Assembly (NCBI GenBank): GCA_004796425.1 | Contig: QZLB01000258.1 | Location: 1 to 44,784, forward strand | DNA length: 44,784 bases | Origin: Desulfobulbaceae bacterium | GTDB lineage: Bacteria; Desulfobacterota; Desulfobulbia; Desulfobulbales; Desulfocapsaceae | Direction of reading: 5' to 3' | Part shown: piece after piece, positions 32,279 through 41,313 of the stretch | Position numbering within the stretch: position 1 is the stretch's first letter | How the letters are laid out: the number at the start of each line of letters is the position of its first letter | Made by a program: the position numbers and the translations under genes | The notes under the pieces: model-generated | What the model saw: only the letters and a program-made list of their open reading frames with translations | Told to the model about the DNA's origin: nothing | The model's database searches: none

Positions 32279-33265
32279 GTGGAACCGATTCTAACAAGAC
32301 AGGAAATTGACGATCTCCTTCAAGCAATTCGAGAAGGTAAAATATCAACTGATGTCGGAGGAGACCTCGGCAGTGGTCAGCAGATTGATTTTAAGGAAAT
32401 CAATCTATTTCAGGTTTCCAGTCAGCGCGAAGATAAAATCAGGATTCCCAATTTTGATATCATTATCGATGCTTTTGCGCAAAACTACGCAATATCATTA
32501 TCAAATCACCTTCAGCGAAACTTTAGCATAACGAGAACTTCACTCGATTCAATGCCCTTTCAGGAGTATATGCTCTCGAAAAAGAATCCGGGATCAATCG
32601 GTGTACTCAATCTGTCACCACTCAAACATGGTGCTTTGATGCTTTTCGATCCCCAACTTTCGTTCTCCTTCATTGAGATCATGCTGGGTGCTTCGAGTGA
32701 CTTGGAAATTGTTCAACTCGATCGAAGCCTTACCAAAATTGAAATGACCGTACTGAAGGCGATTATGAGCAAAGCGGGAGATGATCTTGATCGAGCATTC
32801 AGGCCGATAACCAAGCTTGAAACCTCAATTCTCAAATTAGAAAACAATCCCCGTCTCGTTTCAATTACTGACCAAGAATCAGAAGTTATCATCAGCACAT
32901 TCAAGGTTTCGGTCGGCGAACAAAGTGGCACCATGGAAATGGTGTTTCCTCTGGCGACCCTTGACCCTTTTCGAGAAGAATTCAAAGATCTGATTAGTGT
33001 CAATACACTCAAACATGGCGGTTGGACCGATATCATTATAAAGGAAGTCCAGGATATGATGACGACCATCGTAGCCCAATCAGGTGTCGTTAATCTGTCG
33101 GTAGGCCAGGTCATGAATTTCAAGGTAGGCGATATAATTCCGGTCGATTATGACATTAATGGCAGTCTGAAAGTGCTGGTTGAGGAGAAACACAAATTTT
33201 TTGGGCAACCCGGACTGCTTAAAGGAAAGAAAGCAATCAGCCTGATTGCAACCATGAATGATTAA
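32279..33265 (+). CDS. fliM: Flagellar motor switch protein FliM
   Basis: FliM is the C-ring protein that receives CheY-P. The N-terminus carries the CheY-binding motif I-L-T-R-Q-E-I-D-D-L-L. The middle domain (about 40-230) is CheC-like, and the C-terminal SpoA-type domain (about 245-328) pairs with FliN. The start is GTG at 32279, which places the conserved N-terminal motif correctly; the ribosome site is weak. Length is 328 residues, as expected. It is 21 bases after fliL and 14 before fliN. Confidence 0.95.
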   Translation: MEPILTRQEIDDLLQAIREGKISTDVGGDLGSGQQIDFKEINLFQVSSQREDKIRIPNFDIIIDAFAQNYAISLSNHLQRNFSITRTSLDSMPFQEYMLSKKNPGSIGVLNLSPLKHGALMLFDPQLSFSFIEIMLGASSDLEIVQLDRSLTKIEMTVLKAIMSKAGDDLDRAFRPITKLETSILKLENNPRLVSITDQESEVIISTFKVSVGEQSGTMEMVFPLATLDPFREEFKDLISVNTLKHGGWTDIIIKEVQDMMTTIVAQSGVVNLSVGQVMNFKVGDIIPVDYDINGSLKVLVEEKHKFFGQPGLLKGKKAISLIATMND

Positions 33266-33279
33266 AGCGAGGAATGTAA

Positions 33280-33669
33280 ATGGAAGCAAATAATCCTTCA
33301 GATACCGGCGCTCGTCCAGACCCTGAAGAACTCAGAGAACTGCTCGAAGAAGATGGGCCTGAATTGTCTCAACCACCATCAGGTGCTGCATCCAAAGTTG
33401 AAGAGGAAGATCGGAGTTTGGATTTTCTCTATGACGTCCCTCTTCAGGTTTCGGTGGAACTGGGAAGATCCAAAATTCTCTTACGAGATCTCTTGAAAAT
33501 GGGTGAAGGGTATGTGATTGAGCTAAACAAGCTTGCCGGAGATCCCCTTGATCTCTACGTCAATTCTCGCTTGATTGCCCGTGGAGAAGCTGTAATGGTC
33601 GGTGACAAATTCGGAATCAGGCTCACCGATGTCGTAAGTACCAGTGACAGGATAGAGAAACTTGGCTAA
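33280..33669 (+). CDS. fliN: Flagellar motor switch protein FliN
   Basis: FliN completes the C ring and helps dock FliH/FliI. The 129-residue protein has an acidic, Pro/Glu-rich N-terminus (about 1-45) and the SpoA domain (about 50-127) with V-P-L-Q-V-S-V-E-L-G-R and R-L-I-A-R-G-E-A-V-M-V. The GAGG before the ATG is well spaced. It lacks a CheC-like domain, so it is FliN rather than FliY. Confidence 0.95.
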   Translation: MEANNPSDTGARPDPEELRELLEEDGPELSQPPSGAASKVEEEDRSLDFLYDVPLQVSVELGRSKILLRDLLKMGEGYVIELNKLAGDPLDLYVNSRLIARGEAVMVGDKFGIRLTDVVSTSDRIEKLG

Positions 33670-33683
33670 CGCGACGGTTTTTC

Positions 33684-34097
33684 ATGATGAAAAAAAAATT
33701 CATACATTATCTTACTTCTTCCCTGATCCTCTGCCATAGTATACCGCTCCAGGCTGCCGGTACCGGTATAGACGACCATTCCATGCTGTCATCTTCCCTG
33801 AAAATGATTTGGGGATTACTCATCGTTCTCGGTATCATTTTAATCATTTATGGGATCGCCAGAAAGCGCCTCTCTTTTGTCCAACTTAGCAACAAAGGGC
33901 TCATTCGAATTGTTGAATCAAAACATTTAATGCAGAAGAAATCGCTCTATCTCGTTGAGGTTCGCGGGCAAGAGTTTTTGCTCGGATCAGGTGGTGACCG
34001 CCTTGAACTCATAGCCCCAATAAATCACGTTCCAGAGACTTTTGATCAGATTCTCGAGTCAACTGAACCAGCACAACAATCAAATGGCACGACCTAA
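33684..34097 (+). CDS. fliO: Flagellar biosynthesis protein FliO
   Basis: FliO assists assembly of FliP in the export gate. The 137-residue protein has a signal-like N-terminus (to about 25, ending L-Q-A-A-G), one membrane helix (about 37-57) and a small cytoplasmic domain with I-V-E-S-K-H-L and L-V-E-V-R-G-Q-E-F-L-L-G. The initiator is one of two adjacent ATGs (33684 or 33687). It overlaps fliP by 14 bases. The family is poorly conserved; position and topology support the call. Confidence 0.88.
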   Translation: MMKKKFIHYLTSSLILCHSIPLQAAGTGIDDHSMLSSSLKMIWGLLIVLGIILIIYGIARKRLSFVQLSNKGLIRIVESKHLMQKKSLYLVEVRGQEFLLGSGGDRLELIAPINHVPETFDQILESTEPAQQSNGTT

Positions 34098-34839
34098 GAT
34101 AAAAAACTCGCTTCTCCTGATCACGCTGATGCTCCTATTGGTGCCCGTATGTGCATCGGCAGTATCTTTACCGACGGTATCCATCGGCGTTGAAGAGGCG
34201 GAAACTCCTCAACAGGTGTCAACCGCTCTTCAAGTTATCCTACTTCTCACCGTACTTTCCATTGCACCGGCGATTATTCTGATGACTACGTGCTTTACCC
34301 GAATCGTCATTGTTCTGGGCTTCGTCAGACAGGCAATGGGAACCCAGAATATGCCACCGACTCAAGTTATCATCGGACTCTCGCTTTTTCTTACGTTCTT
34401 CATTATGTCACCGGTGATTAACGAAGTAAACACCCAGGCGTTGCAACCTTACCTGAACGAGGAGATTAATCAAACCACGGCATTTTCGCTGGCTATAAAA
34501 CCAATGCGGGAATTCATGTTCAGTCAGGTAGAAGAAAGCGAATTAACATTACTCGCCGATATCACCTTGGATAGTGATCCATTTGACCAGGATGATATTC
34601 CGACCACGACGTTAATTCCTGCTTTTATGCTCAGTGAAATGAAAAAGGCATTTCAGATGGGTTTCATGATCTATATCCCGTTTCTCGTGATAGACATGAT
34701 AGTTGCTTCAATTCTGATGTCCATGGGGATGATGATGCTGCCGCCCGTTATTATATCTATGCCATTTAAGCTGTTACTTTTTGTTTTGGTGGATGGTTGG
34801 GCACTCGTTGTTGGCTCTCTGATTAAGAGTTTTTCATAG
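34084..34839 (+). CDS. fliP: Flagellar export gate protein FliP
   Basis: FliP is the main channel subunit of the flagellar type III gate. A cleavable signal peptide (about 1-25 from ATG 34084) is followed by the conserved L-T-V-L-S-I-A-P-A-I-I-L-M-T-T-C-F-T-R-I segment, a periplasmic loop, and membrane helices near the C-terminus with I-L-M-S-M-G-M-M-M-L-P-P. The ATG at 34084 is preferred over 34042 because it begins the signal peptide directly. The protein is then 251 residues, the usual size. Confidence 0.95.
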   Translation: MARPKIKNSLLLITLMLLLVPVCASAVSLPTVSIGVEEAETPQQVSTALQVILLLTVLSIAPAIILMTTCFTRIVIVLGFVRQAMGTQNMPPTQVIIGLSLFLTFFIMSPVINEVNTQALQPYLNEEINQTTAFSLAIKPMREFMFSQVEESELTLLADITLDSDPFDQDDIPTTTLIPAFMLSEMKKAFQMGFMIYIPFLVIDMIVASILMSMGMMMLPPVIISMPFKLLLFVLVDGWALVVGSLIKSFS

Positions 34840-34857
34840 TTCAAAGGAGGCTTTATT

Positions 34858-35121
34858 ATGACCCCTGACATGGCTATTAATATCTGTAGAAAGGCTGTCC
34901 AAACAGCGCTGTTAGGTGCGGCACCCATGTTACTTGCCGGTCTGATTGTTGGACTTCTTATCTCAATTTTCCAGGCTGCAACCCAAATTAATGAACAGAC
35001 CATGACATTTGTCCCGAAAATCGTAGCGGTTTTTATTACCCTGTTGATTTTTGCTCCCTGGCTGATACGTCTGATCACAACCTTTACGACCGGCATCTTT
35101 GAGACGCTCTCAACTTTATAG
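34858..35121 (+). CDS. fliQ: Flagellar export gate protein FliQ
   Basis: FliQ forms the outer part of the export gate with FliP and FliR. The 87-residue protein has two membrane helices (about 15-38 and 50-75) and the conserved Q-A-A-T-Q-I-N-E-Q-T-M-T-F-V-P-K-I segment between them. AGGAGG lies about eight bases before the ATG. Confidence 0.95.
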   Translation: MTPDMAINICRKAVQTALLGAAPMLLAGLIVGLLISIFQAATQINEQTMTFVPKIVAVFITLLIFAPWLIRLITTFTTGIFETLSTL

Positions 35122-35126
35122 ATGGA

Positions 35127-35909
35127 ATGGAAATTCAACTCATCCCCATCGCCCAGTTTCAGGCGTTTCTGATCTGTACTTCCCGAGTTGCCGGATTTAT
35201 CGGTGCGATGCCTGTATTTTCAGGACCTCAAGCCCCCGCACGCATTAAAGCAGGGTTGATTTTTGCGGTTTCATTTATCCTTTTCCCTATTACCAGAGAA
35301 TTAATTCCTGTCATCGAATTTTCAATTCTATCGCTTTTGATCTTTCTCGCCGGTGAAGTCCTAATCGGTATGTTAATTGGCCTGATTGGCAGGTTGGTTT
35401 TTACTGCTGTTGAGTTTGGGGGGACCGTTATTGGTTTTCAAATGGGCTTTGCTGCTGCGAACGTCTTCGATCCACAAAACCAAAGACAGATCTCGCTGGT
35501 CTCGCAGTTCCAGAATGTTTTCGCCATTTTTATCTTTCTGGCTATTGGTGGCCATCATCTCTTCATCCACAGTGCGATCGAGTCTTTCACCGTGCTTCCT
35601 CCCGGAGGGATTAATCTTTCTGGCCAGGCGGTTCCATATCTCCTAGAATTATCTGGTAGAATATTCAGCCTTGGGGTGCAGTTTAGTGCACCTGTACTTG
35701 CCGTCTTATTACTTTCTGGTCTCATTCTCGGTATTCTTGCTCGTACGTTTCCCCAGGGAAATGTATTTTTGCTTTCTTTTCCACTTAATATCGGAATTTC
35801 GTTTACTGTCATTGGATTGACACTCAACCTGGTTTACATTACGCTTCGTCGGGAATTTGACGACCTTTCCAACCGATTTTTATACATACTCCATTTCCTT
35901 AATCCCTGA
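35127..35909 (+). CDS. fliR: Flagellar export gate protein FliR
   Basis: FliR completes the FliP5Q4R1 gate. The 260-residue protein is highly hydrophobic with about six membrane segments, including F-L-I-C-T-S-R-V-A-G-F near the start and G-F-Q-M-G-F-A-A-A-N-V-F-D-P in the middle, both typical. It is five bases after fliQ. A 101-base gap with a sigma-54-like element follows before flhB. No terminator is seen after it. Confidence 0.94.
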   Translation: MEIQLIPIAQFQAFLICTSRVAGFIGAMPVFSGPQAPARIKAGLIFAVSFILFPITRELIPVIEFSILSLLIFLAGEVLIGMLIGLIGRLVFTAVEFGGTVIGFQMGFAAANVFDPQNQRQISLVSQFQNVFAIFIFLAIGGHHLFIHSAIESFTVLPPGGINLSGQAVPYLLELSGRIFSLGVQFSAPVLAVLLLSGLILGILARTFPQGNVFLLSFPLNIGISFTVIGLTLNLVYITLRREFDDLSNRFLYILHFLNP

Positions 35910-35952
35910 AAAATCTGCTTTTCTGTAATTATTTCGTTCTTCATTTATTCAG

Positions 35953-35967
35953 GTCCATTTCTTGCAA
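35953..35967 (+). promoter_or_regulatory. Candidate sigma-54 promoter for flhB-flhA-flhF-flhG-fliA
   Basis: GG (35953-35954), exactly ten bases, then GC (35965-35966), within AGGTCC-N5-TTGCA. The -12 half is perfect; the -24 half is weaker (AGG for TGG, TCC for CAC). The predicted start is near 35978, 33 bases before the flhB ATG. No FleQ-box-like site is visible in this gap. Confidence 0.45.
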
Positions 35968-36010
35968 AATTTGGTTAGGACCATTGTATTAACATACGAC
36001 AGGTATTGAT

Positions 36011-37081
36011 ATGGCAGAAGAAACTCCCTCAGGTGGGGAACGAACAGAAGCGCCGTCGGCGAAACGAAGAGCTGATTTTCGTGATAAAGGGCAGGTTGCG
36101 CAATCAAAAGAAATCAACACGGCTGCCTTGATGACCATCACGCTGCTGTTCTGGTTCTTTTATATGCCGTACTTTTTCAAAGGTATAACCGAGCTTATTG
36201 CATCGATTTGGAATGCCAGTGGTCAGTATACGGTCTCTACCCCGGCCCTGGTGAACTTAACTGCTTTTATCCTGGAAAATCTTGGTAAATTACTTGCACC
36301 TCTTTTTATCACCGTTCTGGTCGTTGGCTTTTTTTCCAGTGTTTTTCAATTTGGCTGGTTGTTTACGGCCAAACCACTTGAGCCCGATTTATCAAAATTC
36401 GACCCGATCAAAGGTATCGGTAGAATGTTCTCCAAGAGATCACTGGTTGAACTCCTAAAATCATTGTTCAAGGTGATACTTATTGCCTGGATTGCCTACT
36501 CCACTGTTTTATCACGACTTGAGGAGGCTTTGATACTCATTGATACAAGTGCTATTACCACACTGGTATTTCTGGGTAAAACCGCTGCCCTGATCTTGGC
36601 AAAAGTATGCGCTCTTCTCATTGTTCTCGCCGTTTTTGATTTCATGTTTGTCAAATGGGAGATGGAAGAGAAAATGAAAATGACCAAACAGGAAGTCAAG
36701 GAAGAGTACAAAGAAACGGAAGGCGACCCTTACATCAAATCACAGATTCGTTCAATCCAGCAGGAAATGGCACGCCGTAGAATGATGGCTGAGGTACCTG
36801 AAGCAGATGTGGTTATTACGAACCCTACTCATCTTTCGATTGCTGTTAAGTATGACAGTGATGACATGGAAGCACCACAGGTGGTTGCGAAAGGTGCTGA
36901 ACTGGTAGCCCTGAAAATAAGAGAGATTGCGAAAGAACATGATATCCCGATTATGGAAAATCCTCCGGTTGCCCGATTACTCTTTAAGATCGAACTTGGG
37001 GCAACCATACCCGAATCACTATTCAAAGCAGTGGCTGAGATCTTAGCCCACGTTTATTCGCTGAAAGGAACAAGAAGGTAA
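36011..37081 (+). CDS. flhB: Flagellar export switch protein FlhB
   Basis: FlhB controls substrate specificity of the export gate. The N-terminus has G-G-E-R-T-E-A-P-S-A-K-R-R and K-G-Q-V-A-Q-S-K-E, followed by four membrane helices (to about 215). The cytoplasmic domain contains the autocleavage motif N-P-T-H (271-274), intact. The 356-residue length is standard. Its stop overlaps the flhA start by one base (TAATG), indicating translational coupling. Confidence 0.96.
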   Translation: MAEETPSGGERTEAPSAKRRADFRDKGQVAQSKEINTAALMTITLLFWFFYMPYFFKGITELIASIWNASGQYTVSTPALVNLTAFILENLGKLLAPLFITVLVVGFFSSVFQFGWLFTAKPLEPDLSKFDPIKGIGRMFSKRSLVELLKSLFKVILIAWIAYSTVLSRLEEALILIDTSAITTLVFLGKTAALILAKVCALLIVLAVFDFMFVKWEMEEKMKMTKQEVKEEYKETEGDPYIKSQIRSIQQEMARRRMMAEVPEADVVITNPTHLSIAVKYDSDDMEAPQVVAKGAELVALKIREIAKEHDIPIMENPPVARLLFKIELGATIPESLFKAVAEILAHVYSLKGTRR

Positions 37082-39177
37082 TGGAAGCAACTACCGTAAG
37101 AGAAACATTAACCAGATTAAACTGGCGTGAACTCCTCAAACGCAGTGATGTAATAGCATCTTTAGGGTTGGTCGCAATCCTGATGATCATGATCATCCCC
37201 CTACCCTCAATTATTCTGGATCTGTTTCTCTCGTTGAATATCACACTTGCATTGTTGATTCTCGTCATTAGCCTCTATACCGTCAAAGCCATTGAGTTTT
37301 CAATATTTCCCTCAATTCTTCTGACCACTACACTTTTTCGGCTTGCCTTGAATGTTGCCTCCACCCGGTTGATTCTGATTAATGGTGATCAGGGACCGGA
37401 TGCCGCAGGCACGGTCATCCAGTCATTCGGGCAGTTTGTTGTTGGCGGAAATTATGTGGTCGGTATCGTCATCTTTGTCATTCTTGTTTTGATTAATTTC
37501 CTGGTCATCGTAAAAGGTGCAGGACGTGTGGCTGAAGTCGCAGCACGTTTTACCCTGGATGGTATGCCCGGCAAGCAGATGGCTATCGATGCTGACCTTA
37601 ACGCTGGTCTGATCGATGAGAATGAAGCAAGAAAACGAAGAGAAGAGATATCTGATGAGGCTGCCTTCCATGGTGCTATGGATGGTGCTTCAAAATTCGT
37701 GAAGGGTGATGCGATTGCCGCCATTATCATCACGCTGATCAATATCGGTGCAGGGTTTGTTATTGGTGTTCTGCAGAAAGGGATGCCAATGGCTGAGGCT
37801 GCGCAAACATATACGATTCTGACGGTAGGTGACGGTCTTGTCGGGCAGATTCCTGCTTTGATTATCTCCACCGCTGCAGGTCTTCTCGTTACCAGGTCAA
37901 CCGGCGAGAAGGATTTCGGTACCGACCTGAAGGCACAGTTTACCGTACACACCATTGCGATCTGGGTTGTCTCTTTTATTCTCTTTATCTTTGCGATGAT
38001 TCCCGGACTACCCTTCCTGCCTTTTCTTACCCTGTCTATTTCACTTGCGGTACTGGGTTACTATCTGGACAAAGCAAAACGCACGAAAATTGAGGAAGAC
38101 CCAGATGAGATAGAAGAGCCCATCGTCAGACACGAAGAAAATTACGAAGAAATGCTGAATGTTGATCTTCTGGAACTAGAGGTCGGATATGGTCTGATTC
38201 CCTTCGTTGATTCATCCCAGGATGGAGAGCTGCTCACTCGTATTCAATCTATCCGAAAACAGTTTGCAGTGAACAATGGATTTATCGTACCGCCCATTCA
38301 CATCAAGGATAATTTACAACTCAATCCTAATCAGTACACAATTGCTCTAAAAGGCGTACTGGTTGCAGAAACCGAGATGATGCCCGGACACTTCATGGCA
38401 ATGGATCCCGGAATCGTAACGGAAACAATTAAAGGAATACCAACCAAAGAACCCGCCTTTGGCCTTGATGCCTTATGGATTACAGAAGATAAGAAAGAAC
38501 GGGCTCAAATGGCTGGTTATACGGTGGTTGACTGCACGACGGTGATGGCAACACATATCAGTGAAATTATCAAGCAACATGCCCATGAAATGATTGGCCG
38601 GCAGGAAGTTCAAAATCTGCTGGACAACCTTCACAAAACCTATCCGAAACTGGTTGAAGAAATCGTACCCAGTATCGTCTCACTCGGTACCATCATGCGT
38701 GTGCTGCAGAACCTGTTAAGTGAAGGTATTTCAATACGAGATCTGCGGACTATTTTGGAAACCATGGCAGACTGGGCGACCACTACACAGGATCCTGAAA
38801 TTTTAACTGAATATGTCAGACACGCACTTTCAAGGACCATCAGCACTGACCTAACCTATGAAGGAACGATTCCATTGATCACGCTTTCAAAACCGGTAGA
38901 AGAGGCAGTTCAAAACGCAGTCCAGCACAAGGAGACCGGTAGTTTCCTGGCAATCGACCCGTCAATCGCCCAAAAAATTCTCGATTCAATTGGTCAGGCT
39001 ATTCCCCTTTTTCAGGGTGGACAAAAACCGGTGCTTCTTGCGGCTCCACAAATAAGACCCCATGTCAGGAAACTGACTGAGAGATATTATCCTGGTCTGG
39101 CAATCATTTCACACAATGAAATATTGCCGACTATTAAAGTTCAATCATTAGGAACAGTGACGCTCGATGCAAGTTAA
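37081..39177 (+). CDS. flhA: Flagellar export gate protein FlhA
   Basis: FlhA is the nonameric gate component that docks chaperones and couples proton motive force to export. The 698-residue protein has an N-terminal half with eight membrane helices and the conserved cytoplasmic loop V-A-R/E-V-A-A-R-F-T-L-D-G-M-P-G-K-Q-M-A-I-D (about 153-174, split by family convention), and a C-terminal docking domain from about 345. The start overlaps flhB by one base, and the end overlaps flhF by 11 bases. Confidence 0.96.
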   Translation: MEATTVRETLTRLNWRELLKRSDVIASLGLVAILMIMIIPLPSIILDLFLSLNITLALLILVISLYTVKAIEFSIFPSILLTTTLFRLALNVASTRLILINGDQGPDAAGTVIQSFGQFVVGGNYVVGIVIFVILVLINFLVIVKGAGRVAEVAARFTLDGMPGKQMAIDADLNAGLIDENEARKRREEISDEAAFHGAMDGASKFVKGDAIAAIIITLINIGAGFVIGVLQKGMPMAEAAQTYTILTVGDGLVGQIPALIISTAAGLLVTRSTGEKDFGTDLKAQFTVHTIAIWVVSFILFIFAMIPGLPFLPFLTLSISLAVLGYYLDKAKRTKIEEDPDEIEEPIVRHEENYEEMLNVDLLELEVGYGLIPFVDSSQDGELLTRIQSIRKQFAVNNGFIVPPIHIKDNLQLNPNQYTIALKGVLVAETEMMPGHFMAMDPGIVTETIKGIPTKEPAFGLDALWITEDKKERAQMAGYTVVDCTTVMATHISEIIKQHAHEMIGRQEVQNLLDNLHKTYPKLVEEIVPSIVSLGTIMRVLQNLLSEGISIRDLRTILETMADWATTTQDPEILTEYVRHALSRTISTDLTYEGTIPLITLSKPVEEAVQNAVQHKETGSFLAIDPSIAQKILDSIGQAIPLFQGGQKPVLLAAPQIRPHVRKLTERYYPGLAIISHNEILPTIKVQSLGTVTLDAS

Positions 39178-40399
39178 AGTCTTTGAAGCATACGATATGG
39201 CAAGCGGATTGCGAAAGGTCAGAAAAGAACTCGGACCTGATGCGCTAATTCTCTCAACCAGGACCTTGAAAAACAGCCGACTCGGCATTCTCGGTAAATC
39301 AATGTTTGAGATAACCGCAGCCATTGATGATACGTTGTCAGGCCAGAGTGATATGCAAAAGGATGAGGCATTGTGTGGTACCATGCAACCCGCAACCTAC
39401 AATAGAGGGGGCATCAAAGTTGGCCAGAACCTTGAGAACCCCATTGGCTTATCCCTCAAAACAGCCACAGACTTGCCACAGGGCGAGATTGAAGAATTAA
39501 AAAATCTGGTTAAGACCCTTGCCGGCGAGGTGTCGGAGCTAAAAAAACACCCAACGCACATTACGACAGCGCCAGCCCGAGCTCAATCATTTGTCAGTCC
39601 GGTTCAAACCACGGAACAAGACGATTTTATAACAAATTTTCTTATTGAAAATGAAGTATCACTAAAAATCGCACAGAAAATCTCAGGATACGCGCGTGAG
39701 TCGCTTACTTATGCTGACCTTAATGATGCAGCAAAGGTTTTTCAGTTTTTAAAAACAACTCTGGCAGATTTGATTTCAGTCGCTCCACCTGATTTTTCCT
39801 TTCCTGATTCAACGAAAAGAATTGCACTGGTCGGCCCCACTGGCGTCGGTAAAACCACAACACTTGCCAAAATTGCCGCACAATATATCAGCAGGTATGG
39901 TAATTCCATTGGGTTTATAACGATTGACACCTACCGTATTGCCGCAATTGAGCAGTTGAAGGTGTACGGTGAAATCATGCGTATTCCGGTCGAAGTAGTC
40001 CTCTCTCCAGGGCAATTTACAGAATCAATTAAAAAGTTTGAGGACAAAAAACTTCTGCTGATCGATACCGCAGGTCGGAGCCATAAGGATAACCTGAGTA
40101 TTGACGAACTCGGTTCATTTTTCAATCCTGAGCTCGAAGTTGAAAAACACCTTGTGTTATCTGCGGTGACAAGAGAAACTGAACTAATGGACATTTTGAC
40201 ACGGTTCGGTCGCATTGGCATAGACAAAACTATATTTACAAAAATTGACGAATGTACAAAGTTAGGTTCAATAATCAACACACAAATGATGAATCCGATG
40301 CCGCTATCCTATATCACCAATGGGCAGCGCGTTCCGGAAGATATCATCGAACCGGATAAAAACAGCGTACCGAAACTGCTTATTCCAGAAGAAGCGTAA
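39167..40399 (+). CDS. flhF: Flagellar number/placement GTPase FlhF
   Basis: FlhF is an SRP-type GTPase that marks the site of flagellum assembly, usually at the pole. The 410-residue protein has an N-terminal B domain with low conservation (to about 135), then the N domain and the G domain with G1 G-P-T-G-V-G-K-T-T (223-231), D-T-Y-R-I-A-A-I-E-Q-L, the D-T-A-G-R motif (about 301-305) and T-K-I-D-E. Pairing with flhG downstream suggests a numerically and spatially controlled, probably polar, flagellum. That is inference. Confidence 0.95.
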   Translation: MQVKVFEAYDMASGLRKVRKELGPDALILSTRTLKNSRLGILGKSMFEITAAIDDTLSGQSDMQKDEALCGTMQPATYNRGGIKVGQNLENPIGLSLKTATDLPQGEIEELKNLVKTLAGEVSELKKHPTHITTAPARAQSFVSPVQTTEQDDFITNFLIENEVSLKIAQKISGYARESLTYADLNDAAKVFQFLKTTLADLISVAPPDFSFPDSTKRIALVGPTGVGKTTTLAKIAAQYISRYGNSIGFITIDTYRIAAIEQLKVYGEIMRIPVEVVLSPGQFTESIKKFEDKKLLLIDTAGRSHKDNLSIDELGSFFNPELEVEKHLVLSAVTRETELMDILTRFGRIGIDKTIFTKIDECTKLGSIINTQMMNPMPLSYITNGQRVPEDIIEPDKNSVPKLLIPEEA

Positions 40400-40417
40400 T
40401 AGTAAAAGAGTAAAACC

Positions 40418-41302
40418 ATGACCAGCAAACCAGATCAGGCAGAAACATTACGAAATCTGAACCATGAGAGCCAGGTCGTTGCCTTTGATGACGAGCAAAC
40501 CGTTACCAGTGTCTATGCCATTACCAGTGGCAAAGGTGGTGTTGGTAAAACAGCGGTTGTTTCGAATCTGGCTGCAACGCTTGCCAAAGCAGGGAAAAGA
40601 GTCTTGATTCTCGATGCAGATCTTGGCTTGGCCAATATTGATGTCGTATTTGGTTTAACACCTACTTATAACATGAATCACTTTTTTTCAGGTGAGCAGG
40701 AGCTTGATGCGATCATGGTTGATGGCCCCCACGGTATAAAAATCCTACCTGCGGGTTCTGGCATTCAGAATTTTATACGGTTGGACGCGAACCATAAGCT
40801 GCGACTCCTGGAAGGACTCGATTCAATGCACACAAGTTTTGATTTTGTGTTGATTGATACTGAGGCCGGAATTTCAGAAAACGTTACCTATTTCAATACT
40901 GCCGCCCAGGAAATTCTGCTGGTTACCACTCCAGAACCAACCGCCATCACCGATGCATATGCCTTGATGAAGCTGCTTTCGACACAATTTCATGAAAAAC
41001 ACTTCAACCTGATAGTCAACATGGTCCAGAATGAGAATGAAGCACTGGATGTGTACCGAAAAATCACCATGGTTTCGAATCGTTACCTTGATGTTTCCAT
41101 TGATTATCTTGGCTCAATCCCGGCTGATCGACAAATGAATGAGTCGATCAGAAAGCAAAAGGTTATTGTAGATCTCTATCCGACTTCAAAGATTGCCACT
41201 GCCTTTAGCGGTCTCAGTGGCAGAATAACTTCAGATGTTCAGCCATCTGAGCCGAAAGGAAATATCCAGTTTTTTTGGAAAAAATTACTTAAACTTGGCT
41301 AA
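40418..41302 (+). CDS. flhG: Flagellar number regulator FlhG (MinD-like ATPase)
   Basis: FlhG (YlxH/FleN) is a MinD/ParA-type ATPase that limits flagellar number. The deviant Walker A G-K-G-G-V-G-K-T is at 38-45, followed by L-I-L-D-A-D-L-G-L-A-N-I-D. The N-terminus carries D-Q-A-E-T-L-R (6-12), matching the D-Q-A-x-x-L-R helix known to stimulate FlhF GTPase. The C-terminus retains a hydrophobic/basic ending (F-W-K-K-L-L-K) suited to membrane binding. In Pseudomonas the homologue FleN also restrains FleQ, and a FleQ-like activator is present here; that extra link is inference. Confidence 0.94.
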   Translation: MTSKPDQAETLRNLNHESQVVAFDDEQTVTSVYAITSGKGGVGKTAVVSNLAATLAKAGKRVLILDADLGLANIDVVFGLTPTYNMNHFFSGEQELDAIMVDGPHGIKILPAGSGIQNFIRLDANHKLRLLEGLDSMHTSFDFVLIDTEAGISENVTYFNTAAQEILLVTTPEPTAITDAYALMKLLSTQFHEKHFNLIVNMVQNENEALDVYRKITMVSNRYLDVSIDYLGSIPADRQMNESIRKQKVIVDLYPTSKIATAFSGLSGRITSDVQPSEPKGNIQFFWKKLLKLG

Positions 41303-41313
41303 GTTGATCAATC

